Below, one piece after another: positions 51,993 through 61,529 of a stretch of 64,000 bases of DNA; the first letter of the stretch is position 1; every line of letters starts with the position of its first letter. Where the stretch lies: NCBI GenBank assembly GCA_045638005.1, contig JAZUAN010000053.1, positions 13,091 through 77,090 on the forward strand, written 5' to 3'. Below the pieces are notes generated by a model, which was not told the DNA's origin, searched no databases, and was given only the letters and a program-made list of their open reading frames with translations. The DNA is from URNF01 sp045638005 (lineage in GTDB: Bacteria > Bacillota > Clostridia > Oscillospirales > Acutalibacteraceae). A program made the position numbers and the translations under genes.

Positions 51993-53372
51993 ATGAGAAG
52001 AGGAAAACTCCCCCGCGCACCGCTCGATATGTGCAACGGTCCGGTCATTCCGCAGATGCTGCGGTTTGCCGTTCCCTTGATGCTCACCGGTGTTTTGCAG
52101 CTTTTATATAACGCGGCAGATCTCATTGTGGTTGGTCGTTTTTCAAGTGATCCGAACGCGCTTGCCTCGGTGGGTGCTTGCTCCACCTTGATCAACCTCT
52201 TGGTGAACGTATTCATGGGTCTCGCAGTCGGCGCAAACGTGGTCATCGCCCGCGCAATCGGCGCGCACGACGAAAAGCGTGCCTCCAGCGCGGCACATAC
52301 CGCGCTCACCATCAGCGTGATCATCGGTGTGCTGCTCGGCTCCTGCACCGTGCTGTTCGCGGAGCAATTTTTGCTGTGGATGGGCACGCCTGCCGAGATA
52401 TTGTCCGGCGCTATCCTCTATCTGCGCATTTTCGCCTGCGGTTTTCCCATTAGCCTTTTGTACAATTTCGGTGCGGCGATCTTACGCGCGTGCGGCGACA
52501 CCCGCCGTCCCATGTACTTTTTGATGCTGTCCGGCTTGGTAAATGTTCTGTTCAACCTGCTGTTTGTGCTGGTTTTTGGTATGGCCGCGGAGGGCGTTGC
52601 GCTCGCCACCGTGATTTCACAGATCATTTCTGCTTTGTTGGTGGTGTTCGCGCTCATTCACATGCAAGGTCCTTGTAAATTGTTTTTCAAACATCTTGGC
52701 GTGTGCGTCAAAGACCTGCTGGATATTCTGAAGATCGGCATTCCCGCCGGTATTCAAAGTGCTTGCTTTGGACTTTCCAACGTGTTGATCCAGTCCTCCA
52801 TCAACTCCTTCGGTCCTATTGCGATTGCAGGCAATACCGCCGCCGGTAATATCGAAGGTTTTGTGTACACCTGTTTTAACGCGATCTCCCAATCCTGCCT
52901 CACCTTTGTCGGGCAGAATATGGGCGCGGGAAAACCGCGCCGTATCCCCCGCATCATGGGTGGTGCCGCCGTGCTTTCCACCGTCTTTTCCGTAGCGATG
53001 ACGGTCATATGCCTTTCTCTGGCACAGCCGCTTTTGTCGCTGTATACCGATAACCCTGATGCCATTCAGCACGGCGTAGAACGCATGTGGCATATCTGCT
53101 CCATTTATTTTCTGTGCGCATATATGGAGATCCTATCCAATACGTTGCGCGCCATGGGCGTTTCCATTATGCCGATGGTCACATGTATTATCGGCGTATG
53201 CGGATTGCGCATCGTATGGATCTACACCGTATTCGAAAAAATACATACCCCGCCCGTTTTGTATTACAGCTATCCGATCACTTGGGTGATTACCGCCATC
53301 GTGCTTGCGATCGCTTTCATCTTCATCTATCACAAGCGGGTGCGGTCTCATTCGACCGAAGCGGAAACCTAA
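51993..53372 (+). CDS. MATE-family efflux transporter
   Basis: MATE proteins export drugs or metabolites in exchange for sodium or protons. The 459-residue protein has about twelve helices in two related halves, with the family start MCNGPVIPQMLRFAVPLMLTGVLQLLYNAADLIVVGRF in key parts LQLLYNAADLIVVGRF and a second-half match NIEGFVYTCFNAISQ. It is of the Clostridia subfamily resembling DinF/NorM-like pumps; substrate unknown. AGAAGGCG precedes ATG 51993. A single-gene unit with a strong terminator. Confidence 0.94.
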   Translation: MRRGKLPRAPLDMCNGPVIPQMLRFAVPLMLTGVLQLLYNAADLIVVGRFSSDPNALASVGACSTLINLLVNVFMGLAVGANVVIARAIGAHDEKRASSAAHTALTISVIIGVLLGSCTVLFAEQFLLWMGTPAEILSGAILYLRIFACGFPISLLYNFGAAILRACGDTRRPMYFLMLSGLVNVLFNLLFVLVFGMAAEGVALATVISQIISALLVVFALIHMQGPCKLFFKHLGVCVKDLLDILKIGIPAGIQSACFGLSNVLIQSSINSFGPIAIAGNTAAGNIEGFVYTCFNAISQSCLTFVGQNMGAGKPRRIPRIMGGAAVLSTVFSVAMTVICLSLAQPLLSLYTDNPDAIQHGVERMWHICSIYFLCAYMEILSNTLRAMGVSIMPMVTCIIGVCGLRIVWIYTVFEKIHTPPVLYYSYPITWVITAIVLAIAFIFIYHKRVRSHSTEAET

Positions 53373-53411
53373 AAAGTACGGCAAACTCTATGTGAGTTTG
53401 CCGTACTTTTT
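53371..53411. terminator. Two-way terminator between MATE and DUF1643 genes
   Basis: AAAAAGTACGGCAAACTC (53371-53388) and GAGTTTGCCGTACTTTTT (53394-53411) pair perfectly over TATGT between convergent genes. Confidence 0.94.
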
Positions 53412-54031
53412 TATAAACTGTTCAGATACTGTTCTATGTCCGCAAAATCATCCAGCACGCTGTCTTTTTTGAGGTACAGCGGATGGTGCGGATGTCCTTT
53501 TTGCTTGGAACGCGTACCGGCGGTATACCATTTTGCACCGTATTTTTGTCCGATCCCGATCATATCCTGCACGCAAAGCGGCAGATATCGTCTTTTCTCA
53601 ATCACAGCGCCCCATGCCGCCCATATAGCGGGCGACTCTCCCGCATGGGCGAGCACCCACTCAAACGCGCGCATATTTTCCGCGTGTAAAAACGCATTTT
53701 GTTCTTTATCCATATCATCAGGAGAGGTGGCGCGCTGGGCATATACGTTGAACATGATAAACGAATCAAAGCCATTGCCCGCCGCAATACGACTGACACT
53801 TTTCAGCGTATTATCCAGATCTCCCGGGCGGGCGGTAGAAGGGTTAACACCGATGCAAATAAGCGGCTTTTTACCCTTTGTGCCGAGAATATAGCGGTAT
53901 TCCGCATATTTGCACGGCACATACAGCCATTGCTCGTGATCGTAGTCATGTGCGGTTTCCTGCTCCTCTTTCAAAGCGTCCTCAAAGGATATAATTGTAA
54001 GCTCTGCGGACGGCGCTGCGGGAATATGCAT
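53411..54031 (-). CDS. DUF1643 domain protein
   Basis: The 206-residue protein has the DUF1643 pattern: ICIGVNPSTARPGDLDNTLKSV in key parts GVNPSTA and DLDNT (about residues 59-75), and a central IMFNVYAQRAT. The family has no established reaction; some members occur near mobile or defence genes, but nothing here supports that. No signal peptide or membrane helix is seen. It stands alone between a MATE gene and the aromatic operon, with ATG after GGAGGTGACAGT. Confidence 0.82.
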   Translation of the reverse strand: MHIPAAPSAELTIISFEDALKEEQETAHDYDHEQWLYVPCKYAEYRYILGTKGKKPLICIGVNPSTARPGDLDNTLKSVSRIAAGNGFDSFIMFNVYAQRATSPDDMDKEQNAFLHAENMRAFEWVLAHAGESPAIWAAWGAVIEKRRYLPLCVQDMIGIGQKYGAKWYTAGTRSKQKGHPHHPLYLKKDSVLDDFADIEQYLNSL

Positions 54032-54102
54032 ACTGTCACCTCCGAATTTTCTCTATGATACTATATTTTCGCAGCAAAATCAACATTTTCACAGCAAAGC
54101 AC

Positions 54103-54130
54103 TTGACTGTTCCTTAAAAAAGTATATAAT
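54103..54130 (+). promoter_or_regulatory. Candidate promoter of the aromatic amino-acid operon
   Basis: TTGACT (54103-54108) and TATAAT (54125-54130) are 16 bases apart. The leader of about 75 bases to the first start codon is very AT-rich and shows no T-box, attenuator hairpin or leader peptide. Confidence 0.65.
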
Positions 54131-54210
54131 AATATAATTAAAAAATAATAATATAATTTTATTTTACAAATAATATGCATAAAAAATATTAATGACGAAG
54201 GGGTGAGAGT

Positions 54211-55401
54211 ATGGTTTCCAAAAAAATGTTAGCGCTCGGCAGACGCCGCTCGGTAATCCGCGAAATATTTGAATATGGCAACCGCCGCCGTGCTGAGATT
54301 GGCAAGGAGAATGTATTTGATTTCAGCCTCGGCAACCCGAGTGTGCCCGCACCGAATATCGTAACGGAAACGTTGCAGGAGCTGATTGCTCAAACCCCCG
54401 CCGAGAACCTGCACGCGTATACCTCCGCTCCGGGCGACATGGGTGTGCGCCAAGCAATCGCGACGTATGTGCATAACACCTTCGGCTTTACTGCAGATGC
54501 CGCGCACATCTATATGACAGCAGGTGCCGCCGCATCTCTCACCATCACCCTGACAGCACTTGTGGAAAACGGCGATGAGGTCATCGTGTTTGCACCTTTT
54601 TTCCCCGAATACCGTGTGTTTGTGGAAAAGGCGGGTGCGAAATTCGTGTCAGTCAAAAGCAGAGAGGGCGATTTCCAGATTGATGAAAATGCCCTTGCTG
54701 CCGCCATCACCCCACACACAAAAGCGGTCATCGTTAACTCTCCCAATAATCCCACCGGTGCGGTGCTGACCGAGCAAAGCATTGAAGCACTCGCTGCTAT
54801 TCTCAATGAAAAGGCGGCAGCATACGGACACCCGATCTATCTTATTGCGGATGAGCCGTACAGAGAACTTGTGTATAACGATGCCCCTGTTCCCTATCTG
54901 CCGCTTTACTACCACGACACAGTGGTTTGCTACTCGTTCAGCAAATCGCTGTCCTTGCCCGGTGAACGCATCGGCTATATCCTTGTATCCCCAAAAGCGA
55001 CCGACGCTAATATGGTGTTTGACGCGGTGTGCGGTGCAGGCAGAGCACTCGGCTTTGTGTGCGCGCCCAGCCTTTTCCAACAACTGGTCAAAAAATGTCT
55101 CGGCAAAACTGCCGATATTGCCGTGTATGATGAAAACAGACGGCTGTTATACGATGCGCTGACACAGTATGGCTTTGAAGCAGTTTATCCTGACGGTGCT
55201 TTCTATCTGTTTGTGAAATCCCCCGAACCGGATGCAAACGCGTTTTGTGAAAAGGCAAAGGCACACGAGCTTTTATTGGTGCCAAGTGACGATTTTGGTT
55301 ATCCCGGATACGTTCGTATCGCCTACTGTGTCACCACCGAGCAGATCCGTCGTTCGCTGCCTGCTTTTGAAAATCTAGCACGGCAATACAAAGGAGATTG
55401 A
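54211..55401 (+). CDS. Class I pyridoxal-phosphate aminotransferase
   Basis: The 396-residue enzyme is a fold-type I aminotransferase with the cofactor lysine in CYSFSKSLSLPGERIGY (about Lys245), the NNPTG motif as VNSPNNPTGAV near 170-180, and ADEPYREL near 213. As first gene of a run that makes phenylpyruvate and hydroxyphenylpyruvate, it is the likely last step to phenylalanine and tyrosine. Sequence alone does not exclude aspartate as main substrate. AAGGGGTGAGAG precedes the start. It is three bases before pheA. Confidence 0.9.
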   Translation: MVSKKMLALGRRRSVIREIFEYGNRRRAEIGKENVFDFSLGNPSVPAPNIVTETLQELIAQTPAENLHAYTSAPGDMGVRQAIATYVHNTFGFTADAAHIYMTAGAAASLTITLTALVENGDEVIVFAPFFPEYRVFVEKAGAKFVSVKSREGDFQIDENALAAAITPHTKAVIVNSPNNPTGAVLTEQSIEALAAILNEKAAAYGHPIYLIADEPYRELVYNDAPVPYLPLYYHDTVVCYSFSKSLSLPGERIGYILVSPKATDANMVFDAVCGAGRALGFVCAPSLFQQLVKKCLGKTADIAVYDENRRLLYDALTQYGFEAVYPDGAFYLFVKSPEPDANAFCEKAKAHELLLVPSDDFGYPGYVRIAYCVTTEQIRRSLPAFENLARQYKGD

Positions 55402-55403
55402 TT

Positions 55404-56483
55404 ATGGACAAGTTACAAGAAGCCAGAAAAATCATCAATGAAGTGGATAGTGAGATGTCCGCTCTTTTTGTGCGCCGCATGCAAGCGGCGCAGATGGTTG
55501 CAGAATATAAGCAGGAACACGGTATGCCGATCTTAGATGCCAAGCGTGAAGATGAGGTCATTGCAAACGGCGCTAACCGTGTAGAGGATGACGAGCTGCG
55601 TGGGTATTACACCGATTTTCTGCGGGATACCATGGCGATCTCCCGCCGTTATCAGCAAAAGCTTATCCACGGTATGCGGGTCGCTTTCAGCGGTGTAGAG
55701 GGTGCGTTTGCACATATCGCCGCAGATAAACTGTTTCCCGAAGCCGAAAAGATCGCCTATCACGATTTCAAAGACGCGTATGATGCGGTGGTGAATGGTG
55801 AAAGTGATGTTGCGGTATTACCGTTAGAAAACAGCTACGCGGGCGAGGTGGGACAGGTTACCGATCTTTTATTCTCCGGCCCCCTGTTTGTCAACGGCAC
55901 CTTAGCACTTGCGGTCACCCACGACCTGCTTGCGGTGAAAGGTGCCGCACTCGATCAGATCAAAACGGTGGTAAGCCATCCGCAAGCACTCTCCCAATGC
56001 GACAAATTCATCAAAGATCACGGCTTTGCGCAGACCCCCTTTGATAATACGGCGGTTGCGGCGAAATACGTCGCAGAGTTGAATGATCCCACCGTTGCAG
56101 CGATTGCGAGCGGTGAAAGTGCCACGCGCTACGGTCTCAACATTTTAGCGGAAGGTGTCAACCAATCGCAGGTGAACACTACCCGCTTTGCAGTGCTGTC
56201 CCGCTCGGAAAACCGTAATGTGAGTAAAGCACCCGGCGCGCATTTCGTGTTGATGTTCACGGTGCGCAACGAAGCGGGTTCGCTCGCCCGCGCGCTCAAC
56301 ATCATCGGCGCGCATGGCTTTAACATGCGCACCCTGCGCAGCCGTCCCATGAAAGAGCTTTTATGGCAGTATTACTTCTACGTGGAAGCGGAAGGCGATA
56401 TCCACGGCTACGAGGGCAAATGCATGCTGGAAGAACTCGCAGTTTGCTGTGATAAGATCAAGGTGGTCGGCTCGTTCACCTGA
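55404..56483 (+). CDS. pheA: Chorismate mutase/prephenate dehydratase (P-protein)
   Basis: This two-domain enzyme turns chorismate into prephenate and then phenylpyruvate. The 359 residues hold an AroQ-type chorismate mutase (about 1-88, with ARKIINEVDSEMSALFVRRM in key parts INEVDSEMSALFVRR), a prephenate dehydratase domain (about 92-270, with the catalytic NTTRFAVL near 256) and a C-terminal ACT domain (about 283-359) for phenylalanine feedback. The usual ESRP of the ACT domain reads RSRP, which may change the inhibitor site. ATG 55404 after AAAGGAGATTG is chosen over TTG 55398. Confidence 0.95.
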   Translation: MDKLQEARKIINEVDSEMSALFVRRMQAAQMVAEYKQEHGMPILDAKREDEVIANGANRVEDDELRGYYTDFLRDTMAISRRYQQKLIHGMRVAFSGVEGAFAHIAADKLFPEAEKIAYHDFKDAYDAVVNGESDVAVLPLENSYAGEVGQVTDLLFSGPLFVNGTLALAVTHDLLAVKGAALDQIKTVVSHPQALSQCDKFIKDHGFAQTPFDNTAVAAKYVAELNDPTVAAIASGESATRYGLNILAEGVNQSQVNTTRFAVLSRSENRNVSKAPGAHFVLMFTVRNEAGSLARALNIIGAHGFNMRTLRSRPMKELLWQYYFYVEAEGDIHGYEGKCMLEELAVCCDKIKVVGSFT

Positions 56484-56512
56484 AAACAGCAAATTTCAAG
56501 GAGTGAGAGATA

Positions 56513-57526
56513 ATGGAAATACCCGTAGAACTCGGTAAAAACAGTTATACCGTCACGGTACAACGCGGCGCCCTCGCGCACGCCGATAAATACATGAACC
56601 TCGACCGCAAGGTGCTCATTGTCACCGATAGCGGCGTGCCCGCACAGTATGCCAAAACGGTTGCCGCCTGCTGCAAAGCGCCTACCATCGTCACCATCCC
56701 CGAGGGCGAAGGCAGTAAAAACATCCGTCAGTTTGAACAACTGTGCAGAGAAATGCTCAAAGGTGGCTTCACCCGATCTGATTGTGTGATCGCAGTCGGC
56801 GGCGGTGTGGTCGGCGACCTCGCCGGCTTTGCCGCGGCATCGTTTATGCGCGGTATTGATTTTTATAACATCCCCACCACCGTTTTGTCGCAGGTGGACT
56901 CCTCCATCGGCGGTAAGGTGGCAATTGATCTCGATAACATCAAAAACTGTGTCGGCGCATTCCATCAACCGAAAGCCGTACTCATTGATCCTGATGTACT
57001 GGGCACCCTCCCCGCCCGCCAGATCGCAAACGGTCTTTCGGAGGCGGTGAAGATGGCAATCAATTTTGATGAAAAATTGTTTGAGCGGTTTGAGACGGAA
57101 GACGTGTTTACACATATTGACGAGATCATTGCCGCATCGCTGCGCATCAAAGCGGCTGTTGTCAAAGCAGACGAAAAGGAAACGGGCCTGCGCCGCGTGC
57201 TCAACTTTGGGCACACCATCGGTCACGGCATTGAAACCGCGGCAGGGCTGAACACGCTGTATCACGGCGAGTGCGTTGCGCTCGGCATGCTGCCGATGTG
57301 TTCTGATACACTTCGCCCCCGCGTAAAAGCAGTGCTTGAAAAACTCGGACTGCCCACCGCGTGTGACGTAGATCCGGACGCTGTATGGGAAGCGTTATCC
57401 CACGATAAAAAACTGTCGGGGGATACCATCACGGTCATTTATGCCGAAAAAGCGGGCGGCTTTGAAATGCGCCCCATGCCTTTGGCAGATTTCAAAGAAA
57501 CGGTTTACGCAACCTTGAAAAAATAA
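56513..57526 (+). CDS. aroB: 3-dehydroquinate synthase
   Basis: AroB closes the ring of DAHP to 3-dehydroquinate, using NAD and a divalent metal. The 337-residue protein has GGGVVGDLAGFAAASFMRG near residues 98-116, the segment PTTVLSQVDSSIGGKVAID near 121-139 and metal-binding histidines in LNFGHTIGHGIE near 230 and YHGECVALG near 250. AAGGAGTGAGAG precedes the start. Slightly shorter than the usual 350-360. Confidence 0.97.
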   Translation: MEIPVELGKNSYTVTVQRGALAHADKYMNLDRKVLIVTDSGVPAQYAKTVAACCKAPTIVTIPEGEGSKNIRQFEQLCREMLKGGFTRSDCVIAVGGGVVGDLAGFAAASFMRGIDFYNIPTTVLSQVDSSIGGKVAIDLDNIKNCVGAFHQPKAVLIDPDVLGTLPARQIANGLSEAVKMAINFDEKLFERFETEDVFTHIDEIIAASLRIKAAVVKADEKETGLRRVLNFGHTIGHGIETAAGLNTLYHGECVALGMLPMCSDTLRPRVKAVLEKLGLPTACDVDPDAVWEALSHDKKLSGDTITVIYAEKAGGFEMRPMPLADFKETVYATLKK

Positions 57527-57540
57527 GGATGGATGCGACT

Positions 57541-58638
57541 ATGAAAAACACCTTTGGACAACATCTTTCGGTCACCCTGTTTGGTGAGAGCCACGGCGCC
57601 GCTATCGGTGCCGTGTTAGACGGACTTTGCCCCGGTTTGACCATAAATGAAGAGAATATTCGCCGCATGCTGTCTCTGCGTCAGCCGGGCGGTCAGATTT
57701 CCACCGCGCGCAACGAAAAAGACGCGCTTGAAATCGCCAGCGGTGTTCAAAACGGTGTTGCCACCGGCACCCCGCTGACCATCCTCATCCGCAACAATGA
57801 TACGAAAAGCGACGATTATGCCGCGATGCAGGCGCTCATGCGCCCTGCACATGCCGACTACCCCGCCATGTGCAAATATCACGGCTTTCAGGATACCCGC
57901 GGCGGCGGACATTTCTCCGGTCGCATCACCGCCGCGTTGGTAGCAGCGGGCGCCATCTGTCACAGCGCTTTGATGGACAAGGGTGTTTATATCGGCACCC
58001 ATATCTCCCGCTGTGCAGGGATTGACGATCGCCCGTTTGGTGATGTGCAAACGGATATCGGTTGCCTTTCGCACGCGCTGTTCCCCGTGCTGGATACCGC
58101 AGCAGGTGAGAAGATGCAACAAGCAATTCTCGCCGCAAAGGCTGACCTTGACAGTGTCGGCGGCATTTTGGAGACCGCTGTCATCGGCTTACCCGCAGGT
58201 GTGGGCGAGCCGTGGTTTGATACCTTTGAAAGCATGCTCGCACATATTCTGTTTTCGGTTCCCGCTGTCAAGGGCGTGGAATTCGGTGACGGTTTCAAAC
58301 TCGCTGATATGCGCGGCAGTGAATCAAACGACGCTATGCAGTACGAAAACGGCAAGGTGGTCACTACCACCAACCACCAAGGCGGTATTGGCGGCGGTAT
58401 CACCAACGGCATGCCGATTATCTTCCGCTGTGCCGTAAAGCCCACCCCCTCTATCGCGAAAGCGCAGCAAACGGTGGATATTATCAACGAAGAAAACGCC
58501 TCCTTTGAGATCAAAGGGCGGCATGATCCCGCCATTGTGCACCGTGCACGTATCGTGATTGACGCTGTGACCGCCATTGCAGTATACGATATGCTGGCGG
58601 GTCGCTTTGGCACAGATTTTTTCGCAAAGGATGAATAA
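57541..58638 (+). CDS. aroC: Chorismate synthase
   Basis: AroC makes chorismate from EPSP with reduced flavin. The 365-residue protein has all three family signatures: FGESHGAAIGAVLDG near residue 14, GRITAALVAAGAI near 120, and a third with RGSESNDAM near 262, followed by GGIGGGITNGMPI near 281. The frame is open to ATG 57529, but AAGGATGG fits ATG 57541. It follows aroB by 14 bases. Confidence 0.96.
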   Translation: MKNTFGQHLSVTLFGESHGAAIGAVLDGLCPGLTINEENIRRMLSLRQPGGQISTARNEKDALEIASGVQNGVATGTPLTILIRNNDTKSDDYAAMQALMRPAHADYPAMCKYHGFQDTRGGGHFSGRITAALVAAGAICHSALMDKGVYIGTHISRCAGIDDRPFGDVQTDIGCLSHALFPVLDTAAGEKMQQAILAAKADLDSVGGILETAVIGLPAGVGEPWFDTFESMLAHILFSVPAVKGVEFGDGFKLADMRGSESNDAMQYENGKVVTTTNHQGGIGGGITNGMPIIFRCAVKPTPSIAKAQQTVDIINEENASFEIKGRHDPAIVHRARIVIDAVTAIAVYDMLAGRFGTDFFAKDE

Positions 58639-58642
58639 GCCT

Positions 58643-59881
58643 ATGCAGTACGGTTGTATCGGAGAGCATCTCACCCACAGTTTTTCCAAAGAAATTCACG
58701 CGGCACTTGCCGATTACCAATATGAACTGAAAGAGATCCCAATGGGCGATCTGCCCGACTTTATGATCGCCAGAGATTTCAAAGCGATCAACGTCACCAT
58801 TCCCTACAAGCAGGATGTCATCCCGTTTTTAAAAGAGGTGAACGATACCGCCTCCATGATCGGTGCTGTGAACACCATTGTGAATAAAAACGGAGAGCTC
58901 TACGGCTACAACACCGATTTCGGCGGCTTGTCCGCGCTTATCAAACGAGCAAAAATCGATCTCTTCGGCAAAAAGGTGCTGATCCTCGGCACCGGCGGCA
59001 CCTCCAACACCGCTATGGCGGTTGCAAAACACATGGGCGCTGCATCCGTATTCAAGGTCAGCCGCAACGAAAAGCCCGGTGCTTTGACCTACGATGCGGT
59101 CAAAGCCTACCATACAGACGCGGATATCCTCATCAACACCACCCCCTGCGGTATGTTTTCGAGAGAACAGGGCATGCCGATCGATCCTGCACTTTTCCCC
59201 AACCTTTCGGGGGTTGTGGATGCGATTTATAATCCCCTGCGCACCGAATTTGTACTGAAAGCGCACGCACTCGGCGTGCCTGCCGTCGGCGGACTGTACA
59301 TGCTGGTGATGCAGGCGGTGTTGGCATCCGAGATTTTCATTGATGCCAAATACTCCCACGATATTGCCGAAAAGGTATACCGCAAGGTGAAAGCAGGTAA
59401 AGAAAACATCGTGCTCACCGGCATGCCCGCAAGCGGTAAATCCACGGTGGGTAAATTGCTCGCTGAAAAGCTGGGCAGACCGTTTATCGACACCGACGAG
59501 GAGATCGAAAAGCAAGTTGGTGCTACCCCATCGCAAATTTTTGCGACCCAGGGAGAGGCCGCATTCAGAGATATCGAAACCGCGGTCATCAAAAAACTGG
59601 CATCTGAAAACGGTGCGGTCATCGCCACCGGCGGCGGCGCGATATTGCGTCCCGAGAATGTGGATGCGTTGCGTATGAACGGGCGGCTGTTCTTTATAAA
59701 CCGTCCGGTGGAACAACTTATCCCCACCGCCGACCGTCCTACAGCTTCCACAAGAGATGCTATCTTAAAACGCTTTTCTGAACGATTTGCGACCTATCTT
59801 TCCACCGCTGACGTCGCCATTCCCGGCGACGGTACACCAAGCGAGGTGGCGGCGTTGGTCGAAAGGAGTTTTTTTGAATGA
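58643..59881 (+). CDS. aroEK: Fused shikimate dehydrogenase-shikimate kinase (AroE-AroK)
   Basis: One 412-residue chain has two enzymes. Residues 1-255 are a shikimate dehydrogenase: EHLTHSFSKEIH near 7, NVTIPYKQD near 52 with the catalytic lysine, NTDFGGL near 92 and the nucleotide loop GTGGTSNTAMAV near 117. From about 252 on it is a shikimate kinase: Walker A TGMPASGKSTVGK near 257, DTDEEIEKQVG near 279 and TGGGAIL near 330. They catalyse steps four and five of the pathway. ATG 58643 is chosen; ATG 58631 would overlap aroC by eight bases. No stop or frame change parts the halves, so fusion is real in this sequence. Confidence 0.94.
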   Translation: MQYGCIGEHLTHSFSKEIHAALADYQYELKEIPMGDLPDFMIARDFKAINVTIPYKQDVIPFLKEVNDTASMIGAVNTIVNKNGELYGYNTDFGGLSALIKRAKIDLFGKKVLILGTGGTSNTAMAVAKHMGAASVFKVSRNEKPGALTYDAVKAYHTDADILINTTPCGMFSREQGMPIDPALFPNLSGVVDAIYNPLRTEFVLKAHALGVPAVGGLYMLVMQAVLASEIFIDAKYSHDIAEKVYRKVKAGKENIVLTGMPASGKSTVGKLLAEKLGRPFIDTDEEIEKQVGATPSQIFATQGEAAFRDIETAVIKKLASENGAVIATGGGAILRPENVDALRMNGRLFFINRPVEQLIPTADRPTASTRDAILKRFSERFATYLSTADVAIPGDGTPSEVAALVERSFFE

Positions 59882-60315
59882 AAATTCTGGTCATCAACGG
59901 ACCTAATCTCAATATGTTAGGTATCCGCGAGCCGCATTTGTACGGCAGCGGTACTTATGCTGCGCTTTGTGATAAGATCACCGCTTTTTGCGCCGAAAAA
60001 GGTATGGAGGTCGATTTTTACCAATCCAACCACGAGGGTGCGCTTGTAGATCGTATTCAAGCGGCTTTCGCTGATGGCACTAACGGTATCGTTATCAACC
60101 CGGGCGCATATACCCACACCAGCATTGCCCTTTTGGACGCTGTCAAGGCGGTAGGTATCCCCACGGTGGAGGTGCATATTTCCAAGGTGGAGGAACGCGA
60201 GGATTTCCGACAGATAAGCTATATCCGCGCCGCTTGCATCGCCACCATTACAGGGAAAGGCTTTGACGGATATTTGGAAGCTATACATGTTTTAACGGAG
60301 AAAACCACATCATGA
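59878..60315 (+). CDS. aroQ: 3-dehydroquinate dehydratase, type II
   Basis: AroQ removes water from 3-dehydroquinate. The 145-residue length and motifs are type II: INGPNLNMLGIREPHLYG near residues 5-22 with the active-site arginine and tyrosine, NPGAYTHTS near 74 and EVHISKVEERE near 98. The start overlaps the aroEK stop (ATGA), so translation is coupled. Confidence 0.97.
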   Translation: MKILVINGPNLNMLGIREPHLYGSGTYAALCDKITAFCAEKGMEVDFYQSNHEGALVDRIQAAFADGTNGIVINPGAYTHTSIALLDAVKAVGIPTVEVHISKVEEREDFRQISYIRAACIATITGKGFDGYLEAIHVLTEKTTS

Positions 60316-61529
60316 ATGTTACCATACGCCCCGGGCGTGCTGTCGGCACCGTCGCAGCGCCTCCCTCAAAAAGCATGGCGCACCGCTTGCTCATCTGCGC
60401 CGGTTTGTCAGAAGGGGTCAGCCGCATTTCGGGTATTGAATTGAATGAAGATATCGCCGCCACTATTGACTGCCTCAAAGCACTTGGTGCCACCTGCACC
60501 GTAAGCGGCGACACCGTCACGGTGCGTGGTGCCAACCCTCGCACGGCGGCACCAAAAGAAATCCTGTGTTGCAGAGAAAGCGGCAGCACACTACGGTTTT
60601 TCCTGCCGCTCGCTTTATTATCTGAAAATACAATCGCATTCACCGGCTCCGAAAAGCTGTTATCCCGCCCGCTTCACGTGTATAAAGCCTTGTGCGCTGA
60701 CCGCGGATTGGGATTTAACCAAGCCGCAAAAGAAGTCTGCGTGAAAGGCGCTTTAACAGCGGGAGAATTCACCATCCCCGGCAACATCAGCAGCCAGTTT
60801 ATCACCGGTCTTTTGTTTGCGTTGCCGATGCTCGCAGGTGACAGCTTTATCCGCATTTTGCCACCCATTGAAAGCCTTTCTTATATACACCTCACTTTGC
60901 AGGCGCTCGCCGCTTTCGGCATCCGCGTCCATTGGCAGGATGAGACCACCTTATTCATCGCAGGCAAGCAACAATACATCGCACGCGATATGGCGGTGGA
61001 GGGGGATTATTCGGGTGCTGCATTTTTGGAAGCGTTCAATGTGCTGGGCGGCGAGGTGAAGGTCACCGGTCTCTCCCCCGACAGTTTGCAGGGGGACCGC
61101 GTGTATTTCGACTGCTTTGAGCGTCTTGCAAGCGGAAAACCGACCATCGACATCGCCGACTGCCCCGATCTCGGCCCTATCCTGTTTGCGGTAGCGGCGG
61201 CGAAAAACGGTGGTGTGTTTACCGGTACCAAGCGTCTCAAAATCAAGGAAAGCGACCGCGCCGCCGCTATGGCGGAAGAACTTGCCAAATTCGGCGCCAC
61301 CGTCATGGTGCAAGAAAATACGGTCACGGTGGAGAAAACGGCATTTTACGCCCCCAAAACGCCGCTTTACGGACATAACGATCACCGTATCGTGATGTCT
61401 TTGGCGGTGCTTTGCACCCTTGTCGGCGGCAGCATTGAGGGAGCTGAGGCGGTACGCAAAAGTTTCCCCGATTTTTTTGAAAAAATAGAAACACTCGGCA
61501 TGGAGGTGATCCGCGATGAAATTGAATAA
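60312..61529 (+). CDS. aroA: 3-phosphoshikimate 1-carboxyvinyltransferase (EPSP synthase)
   Basis: AroA joins PEP to shikimate 3-phosphate. The 405 residues are a little short but complete: PPSKSMAHRLLICAG near 17-31 with the catalytic lysine, RESGSTLRFFLPLA near 91, the segment GNISSQFITGLLFALP near 156, EGDYSGAAFLEAF near 232, and the end motif KIKESDRAAAMAEEL near 310 and GHNDHRIVMSLAV near 353. It overlaps aroQ by four bases. The first motif lacks the LPGSKS form; glyphosate response cannot be told from it. Confidence 0.96.
   Translation: MNVTIRPGRAVGTVAAPPSKSMAHRLLICAGLSEGVSRISGIELNEDIAATIDCLKALGATCTVSGDTVTVRGANPRTAAPKEILCCRESGSTLRFFLPLALLSENTIAFTGSEKLLSRPLHVYKALCADRGLGFNQAAKEVCVKGALTAGEFTIPGNISSQFITGLLFALPMLAGDSFIRILPPIESLSYIHLTLQALAAFGIRVHWQDETTLFIAGKQQYIARDMAVEGDYSGAAFLEAFNVLGGEVKVTGLSPDSLQGDRVYFDCFERLASGKPTIDIADCPDLGPILFAVAAAKNGGVFTGTKRLKIKESDRAAAMAEELAKFGATVMVQENTVTVEKTAFYAPKTPLYGHNDHRIVMSLAVLCTLVGGSIEGAEAVRKSFPDFFEKIETLGMEVIRDEIE

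Noticed and set aside
53411..54031. DUF1643 protein as part of a defence island
   Set aside because: No nuclease, helicase, methylase or toxin gene is nearby; both neighbours are ordinary genes with own signals.
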